A stretch of 22,184 bases of DNA from an uncultured Lachnospiraceae bacterium (lineage in GTDB: Bacteria > Bacillota > Clostridia > Lachnospirales > Lachnospiraceae): positions 1 through 22,184 of the forward strand of contig CALCMD010000081.1 of the NCBI GenBank assembly GCA_937965795.1, written 5' to 3'. A program made the position numbers and the translations under genes. The notes under the pieces were generated by a model, which did no database searches, was not told the origin of the DNA, and saw only the letters and a program-made list of their open reading frames with translations. Below are positions 12,338 to 20,852 of the stretch, one piece after another (position 1 is the stretch's first letter; every line of letters begins with the position of its first letter).

Positions 12338-13555
12338 TTATTTTTGTCTGTATGTGCTAAGAAACAGCTCCAGCTTATCCATCGCATTTTTTAACTGCTC
12401 CAGCTCCGGCAGATAAACGATCCGAAAATGATCCGGGGTGGCCAGGTTAAAACCGCCTCCATGAACCAGCAATACCTGCTGCGCTTTCAGAAAATCCAGG
12501 CAGAACTGCTCATCATTTTGAATGTGAAATCTTTCCGTGTCCATTTTCGGAAAAATGTAAAACGCCGCTTCCGGTTTCGTAGCGCGAATACCGGGAATAT
12601 CATTCAGCGCACGGTAAATGAATTCCCGCTGCTCATAAATCCTTCCTCCCGGCAGAATCATCTCATCCGGCCCGTCAATATTTTTCAGCGCCGTCTCCAC
12701 GATTGCCTGTGCCGGCACGTTGGAACAAAGACGCATGGAGGAAAGCATATTCAGCCCCTCTATGTAACCCTTCGCTTTCGACTTATCTCCGCTCAGGCAC
12801 ATCCATCCCAGACGATATCCAGCGATCTTGTGCGATTTGGAAAGGCCGTTCATGGTAATGCAGAAAAGATCGGGCGCCAGGGAAGCGATGGAAATATGTT
12901 CTTTTCCATCCATCACCAGACGGTCATATATCTCATCGGCAAAGATAATCAGCTCATGTTCTCTCGCCACCTCCACGATCTCCTCTAAGACCTCTTTCGG
13001 ATACAGCGCCCCGGTAGGATTATTGGGATTGATGACCACGATTCCCTTCGTGCGATCCGTAATTTTTCTTCGGATGTCCCGTATATCGGGATACCAGCCG
13101 GACTGCTCGTCGCAGATATAATGCACCGGCTTTCCTCCCGCCAGATTCGCCGCCCCCGTCCACAAAGGGTAGTCCGGCGAAGGCATCAAAATCTCGTCGC
13201 CATTATTCAAAAGCCCCTGCATAACCATGACGATCAGCTCGCTGACGCCGTTTCCTGTATAAATATCGCCAACTTCCACGTTCGGGATATTCTTTTTCCG
13301 GCAGTAGCCCTGAATCGCTCTTCTTGCCGACAAAAGACCTTTGGAATCCGAATAGCCCTCCGCATTCCTTAAATTCGCCGCCATACTCTCTATAAGCGCA
13401 TCCGGCGCCCGGAAACCAAAAGGCGCCGGATTGCCGATGTTCAATTTCAGAATAGGGATTCCGTTCTCTTCCATCCGTGCCGCCTCATCCACCACCGGCC
13501 CCCGGACGTCATAGCAGACATTGTCCAGTTTCGTTGATTTTTCAAAAACTCTCAT
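12338..13555 (-). CDS. alaA: AlaA-type glutamate--pyruvate aminotransferase
   Basis: A PLP aminotransferase that makes alanine from pyruvate and glutamate. The 405 residues resemble E. coli AlaA along the full length, including FEKSTKLDNVCYDVRGP, LNIGNPAPFGF (38-48), GNGVSELIV (101-109), PNNPTG (177-182), FADEIYD (205-211), the Schiff-base lysine K240 in NGLSKSHKIAG and the C-terminal DHFRIVYLP. These identity-bearing segments support AlaA over generic aspartate aminotransferase. The ATG at 13555 has AGGAACC and GGGGG upstream, and a promoter lies at 13584-13612. It begins the run alaA-patatin-yqeG-aroK-peptidase. Confidence 0.92.
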   Translation of the reverse strand: MRVFEKSTKLDNVCYDVRGPVVDEAARMEENGIPILKLNIGNPAPFGFRAPDALIESMAANLRNAEGYSDSKGLLSARRAIQGYCRKKNIPNVEVGDIYTGNGVSELIVMVMQGLLNNGDEILMPSPDYPLWTGAANLAGGKPVHYICDEQSGWYPDIRDIRRKITDRTKGIVVINPNNPTGALYPKEVLEEIVEVAREHELIIFADEIYDRLVMDGKEHISIASLAPDLFCITMNGLSKSHKIAGYRLGWMCLSGDKSKAKGYIEGLNMLSSMRLCSNVPAQAIVETALKNIDGPDEMILPGGRIYEQREFIYRALNDIPGIRATKPEAAFYIFPKMDTERFHIQNDEQFCLDFLKAQQVLLVHGGGFNLATPDHFRIVYLPELEQLKNAMDKLELFLSTYRQK

Positions 13556-13583
13556 AAGGTTCCTGTCCCCCTTTCATTGCCTT

Positions 13584-13612
13584 AGTATATACCATTCTTA
13601 TTTTTCTCACAA
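13584..13612 (-). promoter_or_regulatory. alaA promoter with adjacent inverted repeat
   Basis: TTGTGA (13607-13612), a 17-base spacer and TATACT (13584-13589) precede alaA by about 30 bases. Directly upstream of the -35 box is the inverted repeat GAAAGTT/AACTTTC (13615-13621, 13624-13630), a possible operator. No regulator can be assigned. Confidence 0.6.
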
Positions 13613-13645
13613 CTGAAAGTTGAAACTTTCTTTCGGAATCCGGAC

Positions 13646-13672
13646 TGCTGCCCTGGCTGTTCCAGGGCGGTA
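13646..13672. other. Hairpin between the G1PDH-like gene and alaA
   Basis: A perfect 7-bp GC-rich stem (GCCCTGG 13650-13656 with CCAGGGC 13662-13668, 5-base loop) extends to 11 pairs on the plus strand if G-U pairs are allowed. It lies 14 bases past the stop at 13686. There is no U-tract on either strand, so it is not a standard intrinsic terminator, but it may protect the 3' end of the G1PDH-like mRNA. Confidence 0.4.
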
Positions 13673-13685
13673 ACCCGTACGAAAA

Positions 13686-14753
13686 TTAATGAAAAATTCT
13701 CTTCAGGACAGCATCTGTATAAAGCAGTTCCTTCGCCCTCGTCCGGTATTCCTCCCTGTGTATATAAGTGTGGCGGTATGGTTTTATGGAAGGCGCAAGG
13801 TCGATGGCTTTTTCATAATCCCGGACGTCTAACTTCAAGGTTTCTACATAATCAAAAAAACCGGTATCTGTAAAAATCGTATGAATCCGTTTATAACGGT
13901 GATCCTGCACAAGACTCATAAGATAAGTCGCAATTCCCACCTGGATGCCGTGAAGCTGCGGAACCTCCAGGATTTTATCCAGGGCATGGGAGATTAAATG
14001 CTCGCTGCCGCTGGTGGGAGCGCTGTCTCCGGCAATTTCATTCGCAATCCCGCTCATGGCAAGCGAATCCAACAGTTCCTTTAAAAACAGATCGTCTTTG
14101 ATGCTTTGAAACGGAGTCCGCACAAAACTGTTGACGGCTTTTTTTGCAATCATCATGGCAAAATCGTTTACTTCCCCATATCCGTGCTCTTCTTCAAACT
14201 TCCAGTCATAAAGGGCGGTAATTTTCGAAACCATGTCGCCGATTCCGGAATAGAGAAAGCGCTCCGGCGCGCTTTTGATGACTGCGGTGTCCGCTATGAT
14301 TCCGTAGGGTATTTTTGCCGGAACGGAATTCCTTCTTCCCGCAATCAAAAGGGACGCGCTTGCACTGGAAAATCCGTCGCTGGAAGCGGATGTGGGGACG
14401 CTGATAAATGGAAGTTTGCGTAAGAAGCCGCTATATTTGGCAGCATCAATGACTTTTCCGCCGCCAATCCCAATGATTGCCTGTGTTTTATTCGGAAAAC
14501 GGAAAGCAAGAGCGGTAATGTCTTCTAATCGGACAGAGTCCAGCTCCTGATACTCCAGGACTTCAATGTCCACATCTCTCAGAGATTCCATCACGGTATC
14601 TCCAAACATGTCAATCAATCCATTTCCAAAGAGAATGACGACCTTTTTCATTCCGCTCTCCTTTAAATACGTTCCAATTCTGTCAAGCGCTCCGTTTTCT
14701 ACTTTTAATAATGCCGGAATCGCAATGTAATCGTTGTTTTTCTTTTTCATCAT
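13686..14753 (-). CDS. Glycerol-1-phosphate dehydrogenase-like protein (AraM/EgsA family)
   Basis: A 355-residue member of the iron-containing alcohol dehydrogenase superfamily, closest to sn-glycerol-1-phosphate dehydrogenases (PF13685). It probably reduces dihydroxyacetone phosphate to sn-glycerol-1-phosphate with NAD(P)H. Visible features are GIGGGKVIDAAKY (95-107) of the dinucleotide site, the family signature SVPTSASSDGFSSASAS (118-134), and likely metal ligands Asp173 (SGIGD), His252/His256 (GSEHLISHAL) and His268 (QLHGIQVG). Either of two adjacent ATGs (14753 or 14750) could start it; AAAGGAAC lies upstream. It is 137 bases downstream of polC. In Bacillus the homologue AraM makes the archaeal-type glycerol-1-phosphate enantiomer. 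No prenyltransferase partner is in this window. Confidence 0.82.
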   Translation of the reverse strand: MMKKKNNDYIAIPALLKVENGALDRIGTYLKESGMKKVVILFGNGLIDMFGDTVMESLRDVDIEVLEYQELDSVRLEDITALAFRFPNKTQAIIGIGGGKVIDAAKYSGFLRKLPFISVPTSASSDGFSSASASLLIAGRRNSVPAKIPYGIIADTAVIKSAPERFLYSGIGDMVSKITALYDWKFEEEHGYGEVNDFAMMIAKKAVNSFVRTPFQSIKDDLFLKELLDSLAMSGIANEIAGDSAPTSGSEHLISHALDKILEVPQLHGIQVGIATYLMSLVQDHRYKRIHTIFTDTGFFDYVETLKLDVRDYEKAIDLAPSIKPYRHTYIHREEYRTRAKELLYTDAVLKRIFH

Positions 14754-14777
14754 TTATTCTGTTCCTTTCTCTGAACC

Positions 14778-14842
14778 TGCCAGCGCCACGAAGAATAAGG
14801 CTCTGGCATTCTATCTACTATATTTGCCAGAATCACTGCCAA
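14778..14842. repeat. Inverted CTGGCA/TGCCAG motifs in the G1PDH-like gene leader
   Basis: TGCCAG (14778-14783), CTGGCA (14803-14808), TGCCAG (14825-14830) and TGCCAA (14837-14842) alternate in orientation. The first pair extends to a hairpin (GCCAG-x-GCC with GGC-x-CTGGC). The spacing of roughly 22 bases between neighbouring copies would suit a dimeric regulator or alternative mRNA stems. Nothing else is evident in the gap 14754-14890, apart from a weak AT-rich stem near 14861-14885 that could end polC transcription. Confidence 0.4.
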
Positions 14843-14890
14843 ACATGCTCCGGCGGACAAAAGAAAAACGACCGCTGCGTTTCTTTATCC

Positions 14891-17800
14891 CTACGCAAAA
14901 TCAAAAAGCGACAATTGATTCGACTCCGGCAAATCTCCCAAAAGTCCCAGGTCATCCATCAGATCAATGACGGTCTTGCTCACCTTCGTCCTGCTGCGGA
15001 AATCGTCTTTGGAAAGGAACGGCCCGTCTTTTGCCGCTTCCACGACCGCCTCCGCCGCCTTATCTCCCATGCCGTCGATGCTGCTTAAGGACGGCATGAG
15101 CTTTCCGTCTACGATCTGGAACCGGCTTGCCTCTGCTGTATAGATGTCGATCGGCGTAAACTCAAATCCCCTGGCATACATTTCCCGGACGATCTTCATG
15201 TCCTTTACCGTATCCTGCTCTTTATTTGTCAGCTCCTCCGAACGTCTCTGGTACTGATCCATATAGTGTTTCAGCTTTTCCGCTCCCTGGCACATCAGAT
15301 CATAGCTGAACGCAGATGCACGGATACTAAAATATGCCGCATAGTAGGCCAGCGGATAGAATACCTTACAATAGGCGATGCGGTACGCCATCATGACATA
15401 AGCCGCCGCATGAGCTTTCGGGAACATGTATTTAATCTTCTTACACGACCAGATATACCAGTCCGGCACGTCATGCTTTTTCATCTCTTCTTCCCATTCC
15501 GGTTTTAAGCCTTTTCCCTTTCGAACACTCTCCATGATGGTAAAGCTCTCTTCACTGTCCAGCCCCATGTGTATCAGGTAAGTCATAATATCGTCACGGG
15601 TACAGATCGCCGTGGAAATCGTCGCCTTTCCTTCCTGAATCAGCGTCTGGGCATTTCCAAGCCACACGTCTGTCCCGTGCGACAATCCGGAAATACGCAC
15701 CAGGTCTGAGAAGGTCTTTGGCTTCGTATCCACAAGCATCTGAATTACAAACTCCGTACCAAACTCCGGTATCCCCAAAGCCCCCAGCGGGCATCCGCCA
15801 ATCTGCTCCGGCGTGATACCCAGCGCCTGCGTGCTGGTAAACAGCGACATGACCTCCGGGTCGTCCAGAGGAATCTTCTTCGCGTCCAGCCCGGTCAAAT
15901 CCTCCAGCATACGGATCATCGTCGGATCATCGTGTCCCAGAATATCCAGCTTCAAAAGGTTGTGGTCAATGGAATGATAATCAAAGTGCGTCGTGATAAT
16001 GTCCGTCGTCTGGTCATTCGCCGGATGCTGCACCGGGGTAAAGGAATAGATCTCCTCTCCCAGAGGAAGCACGATAATTCCGCCCGGGTGCTGTCCCGTG
16101 GTGCGCCGCACGCCCACGCATCCCTGCACGATCCGGTTGATCTCGCAGACGCGCTTTCTCTGCCCTCTCTCCTCAAAATAATTTTTCACATATCCAAAAG
16201 CCGTCTTATCCGCCAGCGTACCGATGGTTCCCGCCCGGAAAGTCTGGCCTTTTCCAAAGATAACCTCCGTATACCGATGGGCATTTCCCTGATAATCACC
16301 AGAGAAATTCAGGTCGATATCCGGCTCTTTATTTCCCTTAAATCCAAGAAACGTCTCAAATGGAATATCAAATCCTTCCTTCATCAGCATTGCCCCGCAT
16401 TTGGGGCACACCTTGTCCGGCATGTCACAGCCGGCGCCTCCGCCAAAGGGCTTTACATCCTCCGAGTCAAACTCCGAGTAGTGGCACTCTTTGCAGTAAT
16501 AATGAGGGCTTAACGGGTTTACCTCCGTGATTCCCGCCATCGTCGCCACGAAAGAAGAGCCTACGGAACCACGGGAACCTACCAGATAACCGTCCTCATT
16601 GGACTTCCATACCAGCTTCTGCGCAATGATATACATCACCGCAAACCCATTGGAAATAATAGAATTCAGCTCTCTCTCCAGCCGTTCTGTCACCACCTCC
16701 GGCAGCTCCTCCCCGTAGATTTCATGCGCCCTGTTATAACAGATTTTTCTTAAATCCTTATCCGAATTCGGAATGACCGGAGGACATTTGTCCGGTCGGA
16801 CAGGCGAAATCTTCTCGCACATATCCGCGATCCGGTTCGTATTCGTAATCACGATCTCTTCCGCCTTCTCGCTTCCCAGATAGGAAAATTCCGCCAGCAT
16901 CTCCTCCGTTGTCCGTAAGAAAAGAGGCGCCTGGTCGTCTGCGTCCGTAAATCCTTTTCCCGCCATGATGATTCTGCGGTAGACTTCATCCTCCGGGTTC
17001 AGAAAATGCACGTCACAGGTGCCGACCACCGGCTTTTTAAACTGCTCGCCCAGCTTCACGATCTTCCGGTTGATCTCGATCAGGTCTTCTTCCGACGTCA
17101 CGTTTTCGACTTTCTCACTGTCGATCATAAATGCGTTGTTTCCAAGCGGCTGGATTTCCAGATAATCATAAAAATTCACCAGCCGGGCGATCTCCTCTTC
17201 CGGACGTCCGTTTAAAATAGCCTGGTATAGTTCTCCCGCTTCGCAGGCGGAGCCGATCAGAAGCCCTTCCCGGTTTTCCAGAAATACACTCTTTGGTATC
17301 AGAGGACGCCTGTGGTAATAATCCATATGAGACAGGGATACCAGGCGGTACAGATTCACACGTCCCGTATCATTTTTCGCCAGGATAATCGCATGATGGG
17401 ACGGAAGCTTCTTTACCTGCTCCTTCGAATTTCGTCCCAGACGGTTTACTTCATCCAGGTTAAAAACGTCCCGTTCTTTTAGCATCTTTACAAATTTCAC
17501 GAAAATCTCCGCCGTGCATCCCGCGTCATCCACGGCGCGGTGATGATTCTCCAAAGATACATGCAGCGCCTTCGCCACCGTATCCAGCTTAAAACGTCCA
17601 AGCTGCGGCAGAAGCACGCGGGCGAGAGCTACCGTATCCACACTCGTAAATTCACGCCAAATGCCCAGCCTCCTGCAATTCTCCTCGATAAAGCTCATAT
17701 CAAAAGCAGCATTGTGCGCCACCATCACAGCGCCGTCGCAGAACTTTAGAAACTCCGGCAGGATTTCTTCAATCATCGGCGCTTCCATTACCATATCGTC

Positions 17801-19372
17801 ATTGATTCCGGTCAGCTCTTCAATGCGGAAGGGAATCGGGACGTCCGGATTTACAAAGGTACTGAATTTCTCCGTGACGCTTCCGTTTACTACCTTCACA
17901 GCCCCGATCTCGATAATTTTATTTACATTCGGGCTGAATCCGGTGGTCTCCAGGTCAAAGACTACATACGTATCGTCCAGACTCTGCGCCTGGGAATGGA
18001 TGACCATATCTTTTAAGTCATCCACGAGATAAGCCTCCACTCCATAAATAATTTTAAAATCACTCTCATGTGGAACTGCATGATTGGCGTCCGGGAAAGA
18101 CTGCACAACGCCGTGGTCGGTAATCGCAATCGCCTTATGCCCCCATTCCATCGCCCGCTTCACGATCGCTTTCACATCCGAGACGCCGTCCATATCGCTC
18201 ATTTTTGTATGACAGTGCAGCTCTACCCTCTTCTCCGGGCTGGTGTCCTGCCTTCCGCTCCGGAAATCTGAAATCTTCTTAATTCCCACCACAGAGCCGA
18301 TGGTAAGCTGTCCGTCGAAACGGTCGATGGTGGTGACGCCTTTCATTTTCAGGAACGCGCCCTTTTTTATCCCCTCCAGAATCTCTGGTATCTGTTCATT
18401 TTTCGCAAACATTTTCACGACAATGGTATCCGTAAAATCGGTGATTTCGATGATGATAATGGTTTTTTCATTTCGAATCTCTCTGGTGTCCAGCGCCTGA
18501 ATCTGTCCACGGATGACGACTTCTCCCATCTCGCCCTGAATCTGTGCGATTGGAATCACATCCTCCTCAAAATCACGTCCATACACCACGTCCGGATTGT
18601 CGGAACGTCTGACGGAACCGCCCCGATAATTCTCTCCTCTCGAAAAACCGCCTTTTCTCTCCCGGAATCCTTCCTTTTTCGGCATTTCTTTCTTTTGTTC
18701 TGCTTTTGCAAAACTTCCTGCTTCTTTTTTCTTTGTCTCTGTTTTCTTTTCCGGAAGATCTTCTTTCGGTATTTCTTCCTGCTCCATTGTACTTGCCGCC
18801 TGACTGATGATCGCCTCCACTTCCTGCCGGATACGGATTTCGCTGTTTTTCCTCGCCTTACTTTCCTTTGGCTCTTCCAGCATGAGGTTGATTTTAAAAG
18901 ACAGGCCGCACCGCTCGCAGAAGATTTTCTCTAAGATGCGAATCAGTTCCGCTGCTTTTCCTTCCGCCACCACGGTTTTCTCCACGATCAGATTCATGCT
19001 GTTCTCATCGGTAAACTCACATCTTGCCTTTCGAAACATATTGTACTCAAAGATGCTGTAGTCCCTCAGCTCCATGAGAATGCTTTCCCGGTAAACAGGC
19101 ATGAGCTTTTCGGCGGTATACTGCCTGGAAAGATTAAATTTTTCCAGCAGTTTAATCTCAATATTCGCTCCCGGGAAAAACTGCTCTTTGATGGCCCTCT
19201 CCACAGCAAAAACGTTTTTTTTATGAATCAGTTTTTCACTGCTTATGTATACCCGCATCCTGTCTCTGGCAGAAGTAACGGTTACTTTCGTAACCGTTAC
19301 CTGCGCAAAAAGATGGTGCATCTGATCGTTCATCTCCAGATTTGGAAATACCTCAAAAAATGTTTTTGCCAT
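14891..19372 (-). CDS. polC: DNA polymerase III PolC-type alpha subunit
   Basis: The main replicative polymerase of Firmicutes, with built-in 3'-5' proofreading. The 1493 residues (Bacillus about 1437) run: N-terminal domain (1-190), a charged linker (195-262), OB fold (about 272-370), PHP domain (from VELHCHTKMSDMDG, 383-396), inserted DEDDh exonuclease (468-640; Asp473/Glu475, Asp558, His611/Asp616), and the polymerase core. The core has YLVGSRGSVGSSF (929-941), a four-Cys zinc module (960-993), catalytic DID (1018-1020) and LDILGHDD (1142-1149), and KMKGVT-like OB elements earlier. The last residues contain QLSLF (1486-1490), the clamp-binding motif. The ATG at 19372 has GAGGAAG inside the end of ispG, two bases after its stop. 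It is cotranscribed with ispG. Confidence 0.97.
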   Translation of the reverse strand: MAKTFFEVFPNLEMNDQMHHLFAQVTVTKVTVTSARDRMRVYISSEKLIHKKNVFAVERAIKEQFFPGANIEIKLLEKFNLSRQYTAEKLMPVYRESILMELRDYSIFEYNMFRKARCEFTDENSMNLIVEKTVVAEGKAAELIRILEKIFCERCGLSFKINLMLEEPKESKARKNSEIRIRQEVEAIISQAASTMEQEEIPKEDLPEKKTETKKKEAGSFAKAEQKKEMPKKEGFRERKGGFSRGENYRGGSVRRSDNPDVVYGRDFEEDVIPIAQIQGEMGEVVIRGQIQALDTREIRNEKTIIIIEITDFTDTIVVKMFAKNEQIPEILEGIKKGAFLKMKGVTTIDRFDGQLTIGSVVGIKKISDFRSGRQDTSPEKRVELHCHTKMSDMDGVSDVKAIVKRAMEWGHKAIAITDHGVVQSFPDANHAVPHESDFKIIYGVEAYLVDDLKDMVIHSQAQSLDDTYVVFDLETTGFSPNVNKIIEIGAVKVVNGSVTEKFSTFVNPDVPIPFRIEELTGINDDMVMEAPMIEEILPEFLKFCDGAVMVAHNAAFDMSFIEENCRRLGIWREFTSVDTVALARVLLPQLGRFKLDTVAKALHVSLENHHRAVDDAGCTAEIFVKFVKMLKERDVFNLDEVNRLGRNSKEQVKKLPSHHAIILAKNDTGRVNLYRLVSLSHMDYYHRRPLIPKSVFLENREGLLIGSACEAGELYQAILNGRPEEEIARLVNFYDYLEIQPLGNNAFMIDSEKVENVTSEEDLIEINRKIVKLGEQFKKPVVGTCDVHFLNPEDEVYRRIIMAGKGFTDADDQAPLFLRTTEEMLAEFSYLGSEKAEEIVITNTNRIADMCEKISPVRPDKCPPVIPNSDKDLRKICYNRAHEIYGEELPEVVTERLERELNSIISNGFAVMYIIAQKLVWKSNEDGYLVGSRGSVGSSFVATMAGITEVNPLSPHYYCKECHYSEFDSEDVKPFGGGAGCDMPDKVCPKCGAMLMKEGFDIPFETFLGFKGNKEPDIDLNFSGDYQGNAHRYTEVIFGKGQTFRAGTIGTLADKTAFGYVKNYFEERGQRKRVCEINRIVQGCVGVRRTTGQHPGGIIVLPLGEEIYSFTPVQHPANDQTTDIITTHFDYHSIDHNLLKLDILGHDDPTMIRMLEDLTGLDAKKIPLDDPEVMSLFTSTQALGITPEQIGGCPLGALGIPEFGTEFVIQMLVDTKPKTFSDLVRISGLSHGTDVWLGNAQTLIQEGKATISTAICTRDDIMTYLIHMGLDSEESFTIMESVRKGKGLKPEWEEEMKKHDVPDWYIWSCKKIKYMFPKAHAAAYVMMAYRIAYCKVFYPLAYYAAYFSIRASAFSYDLMCQGAEKLKHYMDQYQRRSEELTNKEQDTVKDMKIVREMYARGFEFTPIDIYTAEASRFQIVDGKLMPSLSSIDGMGDKAAEAVVEAAKDGPFLSKDDFRSRTKVSKTVIDLMDDLGLLGDLPESNQLSLFDFA
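19275..19300. repeat. Perfect palindrome inside the 5' end of polC
   Basis: GTAACGGTTAC (19275-19285) and its exact complement GTAACCGTTAC (19290-19300) are separated by TTTC. Each arm is itself a palindrome around one central base. The segment encodes the repeated VTVTKVTVT of PolC (residues 25-33), so it may simply reflect the repeated Val-Thr codons, but it can form an 11-bp hairpin about 75 bases into the mRNA. Confidence 0.8.
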
Positions 19373-19374
19373 TT

Positions 19375-20433
19375 TTATTCTTCCTCAAACTTTAAAATCT
19401 CATCCCGAAGCGCGCCAAGAAGCTCACTTTCCGGTACTTTTTTTATAATTTCCCCTTTTCGGAACAAAAGACCCTCGCCTTTTCCTCCGGCGATTCCAAG
19501 ATCCGCCTCCTTCGCTTCTCCCGGTCCGTTTACCACGCAGCCCATCACGGCAACCTTCAGCGTCTTTTTAATATCCTCCACCATATTTTCCACCTGGTTC
19601 GCCAATCGAATCAGATCGATCTGCGTCCGCCCGCAGGTGGGACACGATACGATCTCGATACCTCCTTTTCGCAGTCCCAGCGTTCTGAGAATCAGTTTCG
19701 CAGACTTAATCTCTTCCAACGGGTCTCCGGTCAGCGACACACGAATGGTATCCCCGATGCCCTGTGACAGGATCATGCCCAGCCCCACGGCAGATTTGAT
19801 ATTTCCGGAAAGAACCGTGCCCGACTCGGTAATCCCCACATGCAGCGGATAGTCCGTCTTTTCGGCAATCTGCCCGTGAGCCTTCGCACACATCATCACA
19901 TCGGAGGATTTGATGCTGATCACCAGATTGTCATATCCCATATCCTCAATCATATGCACCTTGTCCAGTGCGCTCTCCACGATACCCTCCGCCGTCACGC
20001 CATGATATTTCTCCACCAGTTCTTTCTCAAGGGAACCGCTGTTTACACCCACACGGATGGGAATCCCCCTCTCCTTTGCCACGTCCACCACGGCTTTCAC
20101 CCGGTCTGCGCTTCCGATATTTCCGGGATTTATCCGAATCTTGTCCGCTCCATGCTCCATCGCTGCGATAGCCAGGCGGTAATCAAAATGAATATCCGCT
20201 ACCAGCGGGATATGGATTCTCTTTTTTATTTCCTCCAGCGCTTTCGCCGCCTCCAGCGTCGGCACCGCACAGCGGATAATATCGCAGCCCGCCGCCTCCA
20301 GCTTTAAAATCTGCGCAGTCGTAGTCTCCACATCCTCTGTCTTTGTGTTCGTCATGGACTGAATCAGAATTGGATTCCCACCGCCGATCACTTTATTTCC
20401 TATTTTTACTGTTTTTGTATGCTCTCTGTACAT
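19375..20433 (-). CDS. ispG: 4-hydroxy-3-methylbut-2-enyl diphosphate synthase
   Basis: IspG reductively opens methylerythritol cyclodiphosphate to HMBPP, the penultimate step of the MEP isoprenoid pathway, using a [4Fe-4S] cluster. The 352-residue protein has a TIM-barrel domain (about 1-245) with QSMTNT (25-30), ADIHFDY (79-85), KIRINPGNIG (98-107) and VGVNSGSL (128-135). The C-terminal cluster domain has Cys264 and Cys267 (SCPTCGRT), Cys299 (MGCVVNGPGEA) and the fourth ligand Glu306. The ATG at 20433 has AGAGGG upstream. It is followed after two bases by polC, a neighbour pair conserved in clostridia. A small GNAT gene lies 17 bases upstream. Confidence 0.96.
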   Translation of the reverse strand: MYREHTKTVKIGNKVIGGGNPILIQSMTNTKTEDVETTTAQILKLEAAGCDIIRCAVPTLEAAKALEEIKKRIHIPLVADIHFDYRLAIAAMEHGADKIRINPGNIGSADRVKAVVDVAKERGIPIRVGVNSGSLEKELVEKYHGVTAEGIVESALDKVHMIEDMGYDNLVISIKSSDVMMCAKAHGQIAEKTDYPLHVGITESGTVLSGNIKSAVGLGMILSQGIGDTIRVSLTGDPLEEIKSAKLILRTLGLRKGGIEIVSCPTCGRTQIDLIRLANQVENMVEDIKKTLKVAVMGCVVNGPGEAKEADLGIAGGKGEGLLFRKGEIIKKVPESELLGALRDEILKFEEE

Positions 20434-20450
20434 ATTTTCCCTCTATTCTT

Positions 20451-20852
20451 TCAAATCTGCATTTCTTTTAAATCTCGTTTCATATAGATGGATGTGTCCA
20501 TCGGGCTGTCGTTATAACTGGAAATTTCGTAGAACCCACAGCTTCGGTATAACCGGAGCGCACTTTTCAAAAACGGCAGGGTATCTAACAGCATATACGT
20601 GTATCCCATCTCATTCGCATCTTCCAGTATTCTTTCTATCAACCTTCTGCCAATCTGATGTCCACGAAATTCCTGTCTCACATACAGGCGTTTCATCTCA
20701 CAATTTTCCCTGTCGATTCTCCGCAGCCCGATACAGCCTGCCAGCTTCCCGTTCCAATAGGCCAGATACAGCCTGCCCTCCGGCAGTCCGTATTTTTGTT
20801 CCAGATGCTCAAGCTCCTCCTTACATAGTATCCCAGTATCATCATATCGCAA
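20451..20852 (-). CDS. GNAT-family N-acetyltransferase, N-terminus apparently shortened
   Basis: The reading frame encodes a recognisable acetyl-CoA-dependent acyltransferase core: PEGRLYLAYWNGKLAGCIGLRRI (two central strands), RLYVRQEFRG and HQIGRRLIERI (acetyl-CoA loop and helix), and the C-terminal LYRSCGFYEI. At 133 residues it lacks about 25-30 residues that normally form the first strand and helix. The frame stays open only to a TAG at 20880-20882, there is no in-frame ATG, and the best start is TTG at 20852 with a weak GGAAAG. A promoter-like pair TTGTCC-17-TATGAT (20864-20869, 20841-20846) would even start transcription downstream of that TTG. It may be a 5'-truncated remnant or use a rare start. 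Substrate is unknown. Confidence 0.6.
   Translation of the reverse strand: MRYDDTGILCKEELEHLEQKYGLPEGRLYLAYWNGKLAGCIGLRRIDRENCEMKRLYVRQEFRGHQIGRRLIERILEDANEMGYTYMLLDTLPFLKSALRLYRSCGFYEISSYNDSPMDTSIYMKRDLKEMQI

Noticed and set aside
13646..13672. Intrinsic terminator or riboswitch upstream of alaA
   Set aside because: The stem is strong but lacks a U-tract on either strand and lies upstream of the alaA promoter, so neither label is justified.
15932..16513. Plus-strand 193-codon open frame opposite polC
   Set aside because: Antisense to conserved PolC polymerase motifs, with no ribosome binding site and no recognisable protein features.
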